Source of the DNA: an uncultured Paraprevotella sp.
Lineage (GTDB): Bacteria > Bacteroidota > Bacteroidia > Bacteroidales > Bacteroidaceae
Direction: 5' to 3'
DNA length: 52,091 nt
Assembly: GCA_944320775.1 (NCBI GenBank)
Contig: CALUIV010000021.1
Location: forward strand, 1 to 52,091
Part shown: positions 1-8,614 of the stretch, one piece after another
Layout of the letters: the number at the start of each line of letters is the position of its first letter
How positions within the stretch are numbered: the stretch's first letter is position 1
Made by a program: the position numbers and the translations under genes
Notes under the pieces: generated by a model
What the model saw: the letters and a program-made list of their open reading frames with translations, nothing else
Database searches by the model: none
Told to the model about the DNA's origin: nothing

Positions 1-109
1 TTTCAAGCCCATTTTAGCAATAATTGTGGGTGGATTATGCCGTTCTAAGTGGGTGGGTATGCTCCGTTTTCGCCAGAATAATCAATAGAACATCAATTTT
101 GCAGAACAT

Positions 110-149
110 GAGTATCCCATTATCCATCGGGATACTCATAATATTTTTT
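110..149. terminator. Rho-independent terminator-like hairpin
   Basis: A perfect 9-bp inverted repeat (GAGTATCCC at 110-118, GGGATACTC at 129-137) is followed by an AT tract ending in six T. It probably ends a plus-strand gene lying left of the window. Bases 1-109 hold no open frame I would call a gene. Confidence 0.6.
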
Positions 150-162
150 GCTACAGAAACAT

Positions 163-1281
163 ATGGAAATAATCATACATTTAATAATCTTAGTTTGTAT
201 CTGCTATTTTTTGTACAAGATAAAAGATCACAAAAAAGACGATATAATAAAGAAAAAGGAAACAAACAAATATGATGAACTTGATACCATCATTAATGAA
301 ACATTATACAAGCAAGAACAAGAACAACAGCCAATAAATACAAATGATCAAGAACAACCAAGAATCATGAATAATGAAGAGCAGTCAATAAACACAAATA
401 AACCGGATGAAGAAATCATTCCAGAACCTAAAAATGAATCTGTCCATGATTTCGATACAGAGACAAAAAACCATATTAAACACATTCTTGCAAACAGACC
501 AACCAGAAAAGTCACTTATAAAGATTGTATGACCCAGAACTATAAATCAAATGCAGCTCAATCGTACGAAGCAATATTAAAATATTTTGCAGAACAGCAA
601 ATGAATATCGACGAATTGGAGATCAACATTCTTGAAGAGAAGATAGATTATGTCCATGATATATTAATTCCAGTAGACAATCGTAGAAAGGACAGTTTTG
701 ACGAACTTACGCTGAATATTAAATCTAATGAATTACCTTTAGCATACACAATACCTCCTGAGGTAACTAAGGCAGAGGAAAAGTCACAAATTAATCGTTT
801 CTTAAAACATTGTAGCATTCAAAAGGTTACGACAGACCGAAATGCAGTGCGTTTTAATCAACTAAAAGATTATACAATTCATAATCCGGAAACTCACTGC
901 GAACATATAGAAAAGGCATCCCCCGAAAGTAATCTGAGATATTATTTGATTTATGAACATGACATAAAACAAATCTCCAAAAGACTTGGAACAACAATAT
1001 TTAGAACAAAGGTCTACTGTTATTGCCCCATCTGTAGAAAATTAGTCTGCATAATCCGTAAGGAAGATGAATTAGGAGTGGTAAATCTATTAGAATACAC
1101 GCCTATGGGGAAAAGAATCTTAAAACATGTTGAGCAATGCGTTAACGATTCACTTGACAATAAAAAACGTAGAGGATATTGCCATGATTTCTGGCATTTA
1201 AAAGAATCGATGCTCCTTGATGAGTTCAATCTTGTCTGGTATCCACCTACTACATTAAATCCTTTAGAAACATACGATTAA
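163..1281 (+). CDS. Membrane-anchored protein of unknown function with a Cys-rich knuckle
   Basis: I do not recognise the family. The ATG at 163 is preferred over an in-frame TTG at 148, which lies inside the preceding terminator T-tract; this gives 372 residues. An N-terminal hydrophobic segment (about residues 2-19) is followed at once by Lys/Asp-rich residues, which suggests a single-pass anchor with the bulk in the cytoplasm. A Gln/Glu/Asn-rich linker (about 45-100) precedes a mixed alpha/beta region. Near the C-terminus the motif CYCPICRKLVC could bind a metal ion. The last 35 residues are rich in aromatics and end in ...NPLETYD. Base composition is strongly AT-rich, like its two downstream neighbours and unlike the genes after 5200, so acquisition by transfer is likely. 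It may be co-transcribed with the lipoprotein 51 bp downstream. Confidence 0.7.
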   Translation: MEIIIHLIILVCICYFLYKIKDHKKDDIIKKKETNKYDELDTIINETLYKQEQEQQPINTNDQEQPRIMNNEEQSINTNKPDEEIIPEPKNESVHDFDTETKNHIKHILANRPTRKVTYKDCMTQNYKSNAAQSYEAILKYFAEQQMNIDELEINILEEKIDYVHDILIPVDNRRKDSFDELTLNIKSNELPLAYTIPPEVTKAEEKSQINRFLKHCSIQKVTTDRNAVRFNQLKDYTIHNPETHCEHIEKASPESNLRYYLIYEHDIKQISKRLGTTIFRTKVYCYCPICRKLVCIIRKEDELGVVNLLEYTPMGKRILKHVEQCVNDSLDNKKRRGYCHDFWHLKESMLLDEFNLVWYPPTTLNPLETYD

Positions 1282-1332
1282 TTAAACTACCCAATATTAT
1301 AAGAATCCATTAAAAGAATAATTAGCAGAACC

Positions 1333-1827
1333 ATGAACAAGAACAATCATTCGCTGAACAGATTAATGACTTTATCTTTATTATTCATCTTCTTTGTAAC
1401 TTTGTCTTGCACAAACAAAAATGGTAAATCCTTAACAAAAGAAACAGAAGAACCTTGTAATACGTCCTTTCCAAAATCTGTTTATACCGAAAAAGAAAGG
1501 TTGCAAAAAATCACAGGTGTTGTTTTCCCTGACTATATAATTGTTGACTACAATAAAGGAGAAATGTCATTTCATGGGGATTATACGGATGAAGTTACGA
1601 TTGAATTTAAAGCGACCCCATCAAATGATTTTTATCAAATGATTGATAGTTTGATCAGCATACCGCACTCTGGCTGGTCTAAAACAGAGCAGCATTATTC
1701 ATACAGTCGAATGTGGGGAAATGGTCTTCCTGCTCCAAAAGGAGAAGATGATAAAGAAGATATGAGTCTCAGTATTAGTTTTGATAAAGGAGACAAACAA
1801 GCAATAGTCACATTTGGAACATGGTAA
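1333..1827 (+). CDS. Small predicted lipoprotein, unknown function
   Basis: 164 residues. The N-terminus has basic residues, a hydrophobic stretch and a lipobox-like TLSC at about residues 23-26, as expected of a signal-peptidase-II substrate, so the mature protein should be attached to a membrane. The remainder is a small soluble domain of about 130 residues with regular hydrophobic/polar alternation and a short acidic tail segment (GEDDKEDMS) before the last beta-like strand. No enzyme motif is visible. It follows the preceding gene by 51 bp on the same strand and shares its AT-rich composition. The real start could be the internal Met at residue 12, since the segment before it is long for a lipoprotein signal. 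Function unknown. Confidence 0.65.
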   Translation: MNKNNHSLNRLMTLSLLFIFFVTLSCTNKNGKSLTKETEEPCNTSFPKSVYTEKERLQKITGVVFPDYIIVDYNKGEMSFHGDYTDEVTIEFKATPSNDFYQMIDSLISIPHSGWSKTEQHYSYSRMWGNGLPAPKGEDDKEDMSLSISFDKGDKQAIVTFGTW

Positions 1828-1988
1828 CAATTATATAGCATATTTGAATACAAAAACTAATATGACTATTTAATTACGAAGCTAAAATTGAGCAGAAAGC
1901 AACTTTATTTTAAAAGAGCAACAACATTGTTAGCATAATTGTTATTATATTCTTACCTTTATTGGAGGATATAATATAATTATATGTT

Positions 1989-4598
1989 ATGGCAGAAATA
2001 TATGATATTCTTAAAATAGGTAAAGAAAAATACTTGAAAGAAAATCTTCAACAAGAATTCTATGAACAAATAAAAATGTTTAGTGGTCGTACAACAAGTT
2101 TTCAATGTACGGAAGAATACGGAACAAAAAGATATGAAATTAAAACTTTTAAACTTTATCTCGATATGCATCGAGAAGAGCGAAAATATCAAATTAATGA
2201 AAAAGATGGTGAATTTATAGTTAAATATGGACTTAAGCCTTATTTAATTTTACAAGCCCTTCCTTATCGTGATAAAGAAGATTTTCTAATTGAATTCAAC
2301 GAGAGGTTAAATCGGTTAATTTCTAAAGTTAGAAAAGAAGACTTTGATGAAAACAGAGCCTTTTATGAAGAAGTACACCTAATGGATAATATGATTCTTG
2401 ACATAGAAAATCCTATACATGACCAAGAAGGCCTTATACGCTTAGGTTCAATGGCATATAATGATAAAGAAAAGGAATTTGCAAAAAAGTACGGAGATGA
2501 TTCTTTAGCTGATTGGAAATCTTTTAGAAATAAACAAAAAGAGGATTATAAAAAAATAGAAAATTATTATATAGTTTATGAAGATTTATATAATAATCAC
2601 TTTGAAGATTTAAAATTATATGCCTTAATGTTTAGGAATGTATGGCTGGGCAACTATTATAGTGACCCATTGTCTGTAATATATTTTTCTGAGAACTACA
2701 ACAATATTGTTGGATATAAAGAAAAATTAAAAACGCAAAATACGCCAAAATCACAAATCGCATTTCTCTATTATGAAAATGAAGCATTATTCCCATATAT
2801 CTGTAGTGAATATGCTCAAGTATGTTTTTCGAGAAATACCCAAACTATTCCTATTATAAATGCTCTGAATATATTTCAATCAGGAATAATACCTCAAGTC
2901 TTTAGCATTGACAATATGACAGAGGAGCAATGCCAAGGCATTTTAGATAAAATGGAAAATCTAAAAGAAAAATACTTATCAATATATGACAAATGCGCTA
3001 AGTCAGAAGTAAATATATGCTATAATAAAATTCAATTCACACAAGAAGTTTATATTCCTATACTTGCAGGAATTAACTATTATTTTAGTGGACTTAGCAT
3101 AGAAAAGCATGATTATTATTATAAGTCTTTTGAAAGGAAAAGATTATTCCGTTTCCTTTTAAAAAAATATAATAAAAAAGATGATGTAAAAGATGAAGTT
3201 CAAAATATTAAAATCATCTTTAATTCGTATGTCAAACAAGTAAACGACAGATTACAAGAACTATATTGTCGAATCAGTAGTCTATCTAATAAGATTCATG
3301 CAATAAAAGAAAATATTCAGACACAAGAAAGATATTGTGAACTAAAGACAAATGGTTATGGTTATTTTTTAATAAGAGATTATGAAATGAAGCAAGAACA
3401 TGAAAGGAAAAAACGAGAAATAACGAATAATTTTATCAAATGGAAAAATGAACAAAACCAAAAAATCCAAGAGTATGATAATATTATCAATAGAATAAGA
3501 AGACAAATAGATACAACAAAAGAACATTTTGACAGTGGAATAACAAAATTATTGAAAGAAACCTCTCTGTGGAATTTTGTCTATAACAACCAAAAAGAAA
3601 TAATATATTACATTAATAATTGTAATATTAGGGCATATTATATATGTTGGATAAAAATGCCAGATAAAATGAGAAAAATAGATAAAGATGAATCTATTGC
3701 GCCTAATTTCAATTTACATTACAGATATTTATTTTCAAATGGAACGAATAATATACATATATCTTACTCACACCTAATACAATTATGGATAGAAAACATT
3801 AAAGTAGAAGAAAAGAAAAAACTTGAACTTGAAAAACAAGAAGAAGAAGCACGTAAAGAAAAATTCAGATTTAATCAAAGGAATACTCATCCTCTTGATT
3901 CTAATATATCTTTCCATGCATCTGACCATACTTACATAGTAAATGGAATCCACTTAGAATCTGTAACAACATTTGTCAATAATGCTTTCCCGAAATTTGA
4001 TATAGAAGTTCATGCGAAACAAAAAGCTGGAAAACTAGGCATTTCCATGCAAGAAGTAATAGAAATGTGGGAGCAGAAAGGAAAAGAAAGTCGAGATTTA
4101 GGTACTATAATGCATCAAAAAATAGAAAACTATTTCAAAGGTATTGATTCTCCTAATGATGAAGCTTTTATGTTGTTCAAAACATTTGCAAATAATTTTA
4201 AATTATCTCCATACCGTACGGAATGGTCTGTGTATGATTGGGATTATAAAATAGCAGGAACTATTGATTTTGTAGATTATCAAAATGGAGAATTTTCTAT
4301 TTATGACTGGAAACGTAGTGATAAAGTTATTGCAAACGGACTTCCAATAAAAAACAATAAATATGGAGAAAAAGGAATTTATCCACTAGAGAATTTAGAC
4401 AACTCGCCTTATTATCATTATGCTTTACAATTAAGTTTATACAAATTTATATTGGAAAGAAATTATAATATCAAAGTTTCAAAATTGAGATTAGGGATAT
4501 TCCATCCAAGCTATAACAAACCATATATTTTAGAAATGCCATATCTTGAAAAAGAAGTAAACTCAATATTTAACCTTCGCTCTGAGATTATATTTTAA
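1989..4598 (+). CDS. Large protein with C-terminal PD-(D/E)XK (RecB/Cas4-like) nuclease domain
   Basis: 869 residues, strongly AT-rich. The C-terminal 230 residues carry the order of motifs expected in RecB-family nucleases: a conserved His (GTIMHQKIENYF, about residue 713), an Asp (AGTIDFVDY, about 755) and a following D-x-K element (FSIYDWKRSD, about 767-776). The family cuts DNA with a divalent metal ion. Residues about 410-520 are rich in Lys, Glu and Gln with heptad-like spacing, which suggests a coiled coil. Another charged helix (about 615-635, EEKKKLELEKQEEEA) leads into the nuclease. The first 400 residues match nothing I recognise. The ATG at 1989 follows GGAGG at about 1963, rather far for a ribosome site. 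There is no helicase or restriction partner nearby. A role in phage defence or in element maintenance is possible but unproven. Confidence 0.75.
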   Translation: MAEIYDILKIGKEKYLKENLQQEFYEQIKMFSGRTTSFQCTEEYGTKRYEIKTFKLYLDMHREERKYQINEKDGEFIVKYGLKPYLILQALPYRDKEDFLIEFNERLNRLISKVRKEDFDENRAFYEEVHLMDNMILDIENPIHDQEGLIRLGSMAYNDKEKEFAKKYGDDSLADWKSFRNKQKEDYKKIENYYIVYEDLYNNHFEDLKLYALMFRNVWLGNYYSDPLSVIYFSENYNNIVGYKEKLKTQNTPKSQIAFLYYENEALFPYICSEYAQVCFSRNTQTIPIINALNIFQSGIIPQVFSIDNMTEEQCQGILDKMENLKEKYLSIYDKCAKSEVNICYNKIQFTQEVYIPILAGINYYFSGLSIEKHDYYYKSFERKRLFRFLLKKYNKKDDVKDEVQNIKIIFNSYVKQVNDRLQELYCRISSLSNKIHAIKENIQTQERYCELKTNGYGYFLIRDYEMKQEHERKKREITNNFIKWKNEQNQKIQEYDNIINRIRRQIDTTKEHFDSGITKLLKETSLWNFVYNNQKEIIYYINNCNIRAYYICWIKMPDKMRKIDKDESIAPNFNLHYRYLFSNGTNNIHISYSHLIQLWIENIKVEEKKKLELEKQEEEARKEKFRFNQRNTHPLDSNISFHASDHTYIVNGIHLESVTTFVNNAFPKFDIEVHAKQKAGKLGISMQEVIEMWEQKGKESRDLGTIMHQKIENYFKGIDSPNDEAFMLFKTFANNFKLSPYRTEWSVYDWDYKIAGTIDFVDYQNGEFSIYDWKRSDKVIANGLPIKNNKYGEKGIYPLENLDNSPYYHYALQLSLYKFILERNYNIKVSKLRLGIFHPSYNKPYILEMPYLEKEVNSIFNLRSEIIF

Positions 4599-4610
4599 TA
4601 ACATGTAAAT

Positions 4611-4651
4611 AAAAGCCAACCTACCCCATTACACGGATAAGTTGGCTTTTT
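4611..4651 (+). terminator. Terminator of the nuclease gene
   Basis: Ten-base-pair inverted repeat AAAAGCCAAC (4611-4620) and GTTGGCTTTT (4641-4650) ending in five T. It lies 13 bp after the stop codon of the nuclease gene and could act on both strands. Confidence 0.75.
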
Positions 4652-5036
4652 CAGTTCTAGTACATAAACATCGTATTAACATACAATTATATGCTTGGCT
4701 ACTTGATGTTGCAAATAAAAAGAATGGATTGATCACAGGTGGATTTTTATGGAATCTTTGTCTTATAGAGGCATTAGACAATTCTACACTACTATCATAT
4801 AATCCAATATAGATACTAAATATGAATGAATTTATTGAATAGAGAAATCTATGGTAATTCAAATGATGCAATAGGACATGATAGATAAAAAAGTAACTAA
4901 GATCAACTTAACTATTATGATGATTCATTGCATAATAGAGTTATATTGACTAACTTTGCATTAAGGACGGATGTTTACCGCTGGTTTACCAATTCGTTCT
5001 GTCGAGAGTTCATTAACAGGTTTACAAATACAAAAA
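4652..5036. other. Non-coding gap with a possible decayed reading frame
   Basis: No intact gene is visible. On the plus strand an uninterrupted frame of about 58 codons from about 4636 to the TAG at 4810 lacks a start codon and encodes HRINIQLYAWLLDVANKK and following residues. This protein-like composition suggests a remnant, but I cannot name it. The rest (4813-5036) is AT-rich and featureless. Confidence 0.35.
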
Positions 5037-5141
5037 CGACTTGTAGTTCAGTTGGTTACACATGTAAATCCGAAGGATTTATCATGCTTGGCAGTCAGAC
5101 TCATAATCTGGAGGTCCCAGGTTCAAGCCCTGGCTGGTCCA
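5037..5141 (+). tRNA. tRNA-Met(CAT)-like gene with disrupted D arm (pseudo-tRNA or integration scar)
   Basis: The 3' half is a perfect tRNA: anticodon stem TCAGA/TCTGG (5095-5099, 5107-5111), loop CTCATAA with anticodon CAT (5102-5104), T arm CCAGG-TTCAAGC-CCTGG, acceptor strand CTGGTCC (5134-5140) and discriminator A at 5141, with CCA not encoded. The 5' half has a recognisable D-arm start (TAGTTCAGTTGGTTA, 5044-5058). About 36 bases follow instead of the usual five or so, including a 7-bp hairpin (TAAATCC-GAA-GGATTTA). The expected partner of the D stem is missing. The 5' acceptor bases CGACTTG pair poorly with CTGGTCC. A functional tRNA is therefore unlikely unless the extra bases are removed. 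A recombination scar left by an element inserted at a tRNA gene is the simplest reading. Confidence 0.5.
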
Positions 5142-5163
5142 CTCATTATTAATCTATTTAATT

Positions 5164-5197
5164 AAGCCGTTACAACTTTTTGTAGCGGCTTTTTTAT
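5164..5197 (+). terminator. Strong terminator after the tRNA-like gene
   Basis: AAGCCGTTACAA pairs with TTGTAGCGGCTT (12 bp with one G-T pair), followed by a run of T. It lies 22 bp after the tRNA 3' end, as expected for a transcribed tRNA unit. Confidence 0.85.
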
Positions 5198-5210
5198 TCC
5201 AAGAAAAGCC

Positions 5211-5957
5211 ATGCAAAACAAAAACAAATTGGAAAACATAAAACCAATCCTTTTTTTAGTATTGGTTCTTAGTTACTTTTATTTTCCGATACATGCACAA
5301 AAACCAACATCTCCCAACAATCCGAAAATAAATACGATCTCCGGATCCAAGACAAAAACAGAAACTCTATTGGAAAAAGCCGGATTTGTGGATATACAGA
5401 CACTGGATTCGACAATAAAAGTCAGCCTGATGTATGCTCGTGCGGACAATTTTACTGGAAAGATACTTTATCAAGATCTGACAAGAGCCTATTTACATCC
5501 ACGAGCCGCACAAGCCTTGGTTCAGGCACAGAAAATATTAAAAAGTCTAAGACCAGACTTAAGTCTGAAGGTCTATGACGCCGCACGCCCTATGCACATT
5601 CAACAAACCATGTGGAACAGTGTAGCCGGAACCTCCAAAAGCATTTATGTCAGTAACCCACGGAACGGCGGAGGACTGCATAATTACGGAATGGCCGTAG
5701 ACGTCACCCTATGCAACCTATTGGGTGATACGCTCGACATGGGAACCAAAATCGACCACTTAGGAAAAGAAGCCCATATCGATCGGGAAGCAATACTCGT
5801 CGAACAGAAAACAATCAGTAAAGCAGCACAAGCGAACCGAGAGTTACTCCGTAAAGTCATGCTTCAGGCCGGATTCAAACCATTACGAACAGAATGGTGG
5901 CATTTTAACCTAATCAGCCGGGCTACGGCAAAAGCACAATATAAACCTATTCCATAA
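5211..5957 (+). CDS. ddpX: D-alanyl-D-alanine dipeptidase, VanX/DdpX family (peptidase M15D)
   Basis: 248 residues. The enzyme is a zinc dipeptidase that hydrolyses D-Ala-D-Ala; chromosomal members recycle peptidoglycan-derived dipeptide. Visible signature residues are Arg126 in YDAARP, the zinc ligands His157 and Asp164 in LHNYGMAVDV (SxHxxGxAxD type with Gly-Leu replacing the usual Ser position), and Glu228 and His231 in EWWHF (catalytic base and third ligand). An N-terminal hydrophobic segment (about 11-28) ending in IHAQ is a probable signal peptide, so the protein should act in the periplasm. The next gene starts 3 bp after its stop, so they are probably co-transcribed. No vanA/vanH ligase genes are nearby, so glycopeptide resistance is not implied. 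Confidence 0.9.
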   Translation: MQNKNKLENIKPILFLVLVLSYFYFPIHAQKPTSPNNPKINTISGSKTKTETLLEKAGFVDIQTLDSTIKVSLMYARADNFTGKILYQDLTRAYLHPRAAQALVQAQKILKSLRPDLSLKVYDAARPMHIQQTMWNSVAGTSKSIYVSNPRNGGGLHNYGMAVDVTLCNLLGDTLDMGTKIDHLGKEAHIDREAILVEQKTISKAAQANRELLRKVMLQAGFKPLRTEWWHFNLISRATAKAQYKPIP

Positions 5958-5959
5958 AC

Positions 5960-7249
5960 ATGATGCTCAATCAAGAAACAAAGGATTTCATTCGCCAGCA
6001 CTTAACTGACGACGTCAAAAAGCTAGCTCTAAAAAGAAACAATAATCCTGCAATAGACCTACCTTTGGCTTTACAGCAAATAGAAGGTTACCAGACAGCT
6101 CTGAAAAAACTTCCGGAATGGGCTGCCCAAGAAGGTATTCTGTTCCCACCCAAAATATCGATGGAGCAATGTTCTTCCGAAACAACAGCCAAGTATAAAC
6201 AAGCATTGGTACTGCGCTTGATGCAAGAAGGACAAAAACATATTTCGCAGGGACAGTCAATCGGAGAAAAAGCGGAAACGACTTTCTTCTCGGATAGAAC
6301 TTTGGGAAAAATGGCCGATTTGACCGGTGGTTTTGGAATCGATTTCAGCTATCTGGCCAAACCCTTCGATACGGCTTATTACATCGAACGACAAGAGCAT
6401 CTATGTGAAATGGCAGAACACAATTTTACGATACTAGGATTGAAACAGGCACATATCTGTTCAGGTAATGCCGTGGATATCTTAAATCAGCTGCCCGACC
6501 TTGATCTTATTTTTATCGACCCTGCCCGAAGAGATCTACAAGGAAAAAAAACATACGCCATATCCGATTGTGAACCCGACTTGAGTATCCTCCAGCATTC
6601 CATATTGAACAAGGCCAAGATCAGTATCGCCAAACTTTCTCCGATGCTGGACATTTCCTTGGCTCTGACAAAACTGAAAAACGTTAACGAAATTCATATT
6701 GTCTGTGTAGATAATGAATGTAAAGAGTTGCTATTTGTACAAACCCAATCCGAACAATCCACCATTATACCGAATGATGATTCTCCAGTATTTTTTTGTG
6801 TCAATTTACAAAACAACCAACAAAGTATCTTCACATTTTCACGCGCAAAAGAAAAAAATGCAAACTGCAGATATGCCTCAAATTTGAAAAGTTATTTGTA
6901 TGAACCCAACGCAGCAATCATGAAAGCCGGTGCTTACCGATGCCTGACTGAATGTTTTGCTGTTGAAAAATTACATCCAAATACACATTTATATACTTCA
7001 GAAGAACTTATTGAAGATTTTCCTGGGCGCCGTTTCTTCATCGAAGATTCATCATCGTTTGCCAAAAAGGAAATACACAAAATTCTACAAGGTATTGAAC
7101 AAGCTAATCTTACTGTCCGCAACTTTCCGGAAACAGTTGCCGTATTACGTAAAAAGCTGAAATTAAAAGAGGGAGGTGACTCCTATCTGTTTGCAACGAC
7201 ATTAGCCAACGAGCAACATATACTGGTCAAATGCAGACAAATAAAATAA
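5960..7249 (+). CDS. THUMP-like domain, SAM-dependent methyltransferase family protein
   Basis: 429 residues. The central part has a class I methyltransferase fold: a glycine-rich motif I (DLTGGFGIDFSYLA, about residues 119-132), an acidic residue at the end of the second strand (YYIERQ), and LIFIDPARRD (about 183-192), which is the DPxRR signature of a Bacteroidetes family annotated as THUMP-like. The N-terminal 100 residues are helical. The C-terminal region should be the THUMP-like RNA-binding domain. The family probably acts on RNA, but the substrate is not established to my knowledge. Two adjacent ATG codons (5960, 5963) could serve as start. The gene lies 2 bp after the VanX-like gene, which implies one transcript although the functions look unrelated. 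Confidence 0.85.
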   Translation: MMLNQETKDFIRQHLTDDVKKLALKRNNNPAIDLPLALQQIEGYQTALKKLPEWAAQEGILFPPKISMEQCSSETTAKYKQALVLRLMQEGQKHISQGQSIGEKAETTFFSDRTLGKMADLTGGFGIDFSYLAKPFDTAYYIERQEHLCEMAEHNFTILGLKQAHICSGNAVDILNQLPDLDLIFIDPARRDLQGKKTYAISDCEPDLSILQHSILNKAKISIAKLSPMLDISLALTKLKNVNEIHIVCVDNECKELLFVQTQSEQSTIIPNDDSPVFFCVNLQNNQQSIFTFSRAKEKNANCRYASNLKSYLYEPNAAIMKAGAYRCLTECFAVEKLHPNTHLYTSEELIEDFPGRRFFIEDSSSFAKKEIHKILQGIEQANLTVRNFPETVAVLRKKLKLKEGGDSYLFATTLANEQHILVKCRQIK

Positions 7250-7342
7250 TCAAATACAACAGGTAACAGACAATTTTTCTAAAAAACAAAAGCTGAACAA
7301 CACTGTTTTTCATTTAAGAAAACATATTTGGCAAAAAAAACG

Positions 7343-7350
7343 TATCTTTG
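7343..7350 (+). promoter_or_regulatory. Bacteroidetes -7 box (TATCTTTG)
   Basis: TATCTTTG matches the Bacteroidetes sigma-ABfr -7 consensus TAnnTTTG and lies 30 bp before the GNAT-family start. A TTTG upstream (7327-7330) is too close to be a standard -33 element, so only the -7 part is supported. Confidence 0.55.
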
Positions 7351-7379
7351 TGAGTTACATTATTAAATGATGTCCTACT

Positions 7380-8528
7380 ATGTCTGAAATCATCATCAAG
7401 AAAGTTTCCACAAAAAAGGAAATGAAAGATTTTATCCGTTTCAACTACGAACTCTATAAAAACTGTCCATATGCCGTGCCGGATTTCTATGAAGACACGC
7501 GCGACACGTTCGATCCCAAAAAGAATGCGGCCTTTGAATTTTGTGAAGCTGATTTCTTTCTGGCCTATCGAGACGGACGCCTGGCCGGTCGGATTGCTGT
7601 CATCATCAACCACAAAGCCAACAATACCTGGAATGTAAAAAATGCCCGGTTCGGTTGGATAGATTTTATAGATGATCAGGAAGTATCCGCGGCATTGCTC
7701 CATAAAGCCGAAGAATGGGGACGCGAACGAGGAATGGACAAACTGGTGGGACCGCTTGGATTCACAGACATGGATCCTGAAGGTATGCTGACAGATGGAT
7801 ATGACCAGCTCAGTACCATGTCGACCATATATAATTATCCTTACTATCCGCGCCATATGGAGACATTGGGATTCGAAAAGGAAGTAGACTGGGTTGAACG
7901 CAAAGTAAGTGTGCCAAAAACCGGAGAAGATATGAAACAGGAAAAATATTTCCGGGTAGCTGAGATGAGTGCACGACGTTACAATCTACATATACGTAAA
8001 TTCAAGAGTGTCAGCGAGATAAAGAAAAATGATTATCAATATAAGATATTCGATATCGTAAACAAGGCTTATGCTCCACTCTATGGTTTTTCTGAAATGA
8101 ACCGGCGCCAGATAGACCAGTATGTGAAGAATTATCTTCCTTTCGTAGACCTGCGATTTGTTACTATTGTGGAAACTGCAGAAAACGAACCGATCGCAAT
8201 CGGTATTGGTATGCCGTCGCTTTCCCATGCCTTGCAAAAAGCACATTCAAAATTGTTCCCTTTCGGATGGTTTCATCTGGCTAAAGCAGTCTATTTCAAA
8301 CATTCAGACATCATGGATTTGCTGTTGGTAGCCGTTTTGCCGGAATATCAGAACAAAGGCGTTAATGCCATGCTGTTTGCCGACCTGATTCCTGTAAGTC
8401 AGCAGATGGGCATTAAATTTGGCGAAACACACCCACAGCTGGAAACAAACGACAAGAGCCAGGGACAATGGGCTTATTTGAATTGTACGATTCACAAACA
8501 ACGGCGTTGCTATCAGAAAAAACTATAA
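7380..8528 (+). CDS. GNAT-fold N-acetyltransferase-like protein (YghO-like)
   Basis: 382 residues. The N-terminal third reads as a GNAT-type domain: FIRFNYELYKNCPYAVPDFYED, then FFLAYRDGRLAGRIAVIIN, a strand-turn-strand typical of the acyl-CoA-binding fold. The pattern GPLGFTDMDPEGML is characteristic of a widely conserved Bacteroidetes family often annotated simply as N-acetyltransferase. A second GNAT-like segment lies near the C-terminus (VLPEYQNKGVNAMLFADLI), where YQNKGVN resembles the acetyl-CoA pyrophosphate loop (Q/RxxGxG/A). The substrate is unknown. No signal peptide is present, so the protein should be cytoplasmic. It has its own -7 promoter box and is separated from parE by 86 bp. 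Confidence 0.8.
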   Translation: MSEIIIKKVSTKKEMKDFIRFNYELYKNCPYAVPDFYEDTRDTFDPKKNAAFEFCEADFFLAYRDGRLAGRIAVIINHKANNTWNVKNARFGWIDFIDDQEVSAALLHKAEEWGRERGMDKLVGPLGFTDMDPEGMLTDGYDQLSTMSTIYNYPYYPRHMETLGFEKEVDWVERKVSVPKTGEDMKQEKYFRVAEMSARRYNLHIRKFKSVSEIKKNDYQYKIFDIVNKAYAPLYGFSEMNRRQIDQYVKNYLPFVDLRFVTIVETAENEPIAIGIGMPSLSHALQKAHSKLFPFGWFHLAKAVYFKHSDIMDLLLVAVLPEYQNKGVNAMLFADLIPVSQQMGIKFGETHPQLETNDKSQGQWAYLNCTIHKQRRCYQKKL

Positions 8529-8534
8529 TTTGTT

Positions 8535-8542
8535 TATTTTTG
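8535..8542 (+). promoter_or_regulatory. Bacteroidetes -7 box upstream of parE (TATTTTTG)
   Basis: TATTTTTG fits TAnnTTTG and lies 73 bp before the parE start. No clear -33 TTTG is seen at the right distance. The parE-yccF-coaD group could start here. Confidence 0.5.
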
Positions 8543-8614
8543 AATAACAGATGAACGCTTTTGTACCCCCTTTTTATCTAAACAAGAATCAGCCTTAACC
8601 ACCAGATCTGAATC

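Noticed and set aside
24-275. 83-codon open frame at the left edge
   Set aside because: It overlaps a terminator hairpin and the better-supported membrane-protein gene at 163 in another frame.
4928-5165. Two overlapping open frames across the tRNA-like sequence
   Set aside because: Both read through tRNA structure; the tRNA signals explain the conservation, so neither is likely to be a gene.
5211-5957. Vancomycin-resistance role for the VanX-like gene
   Set aside because: No vanA/vanH or sensor genes are near; chromosomal D-Ala-D-Ala dipeptidases are common in Bacteroidetes.
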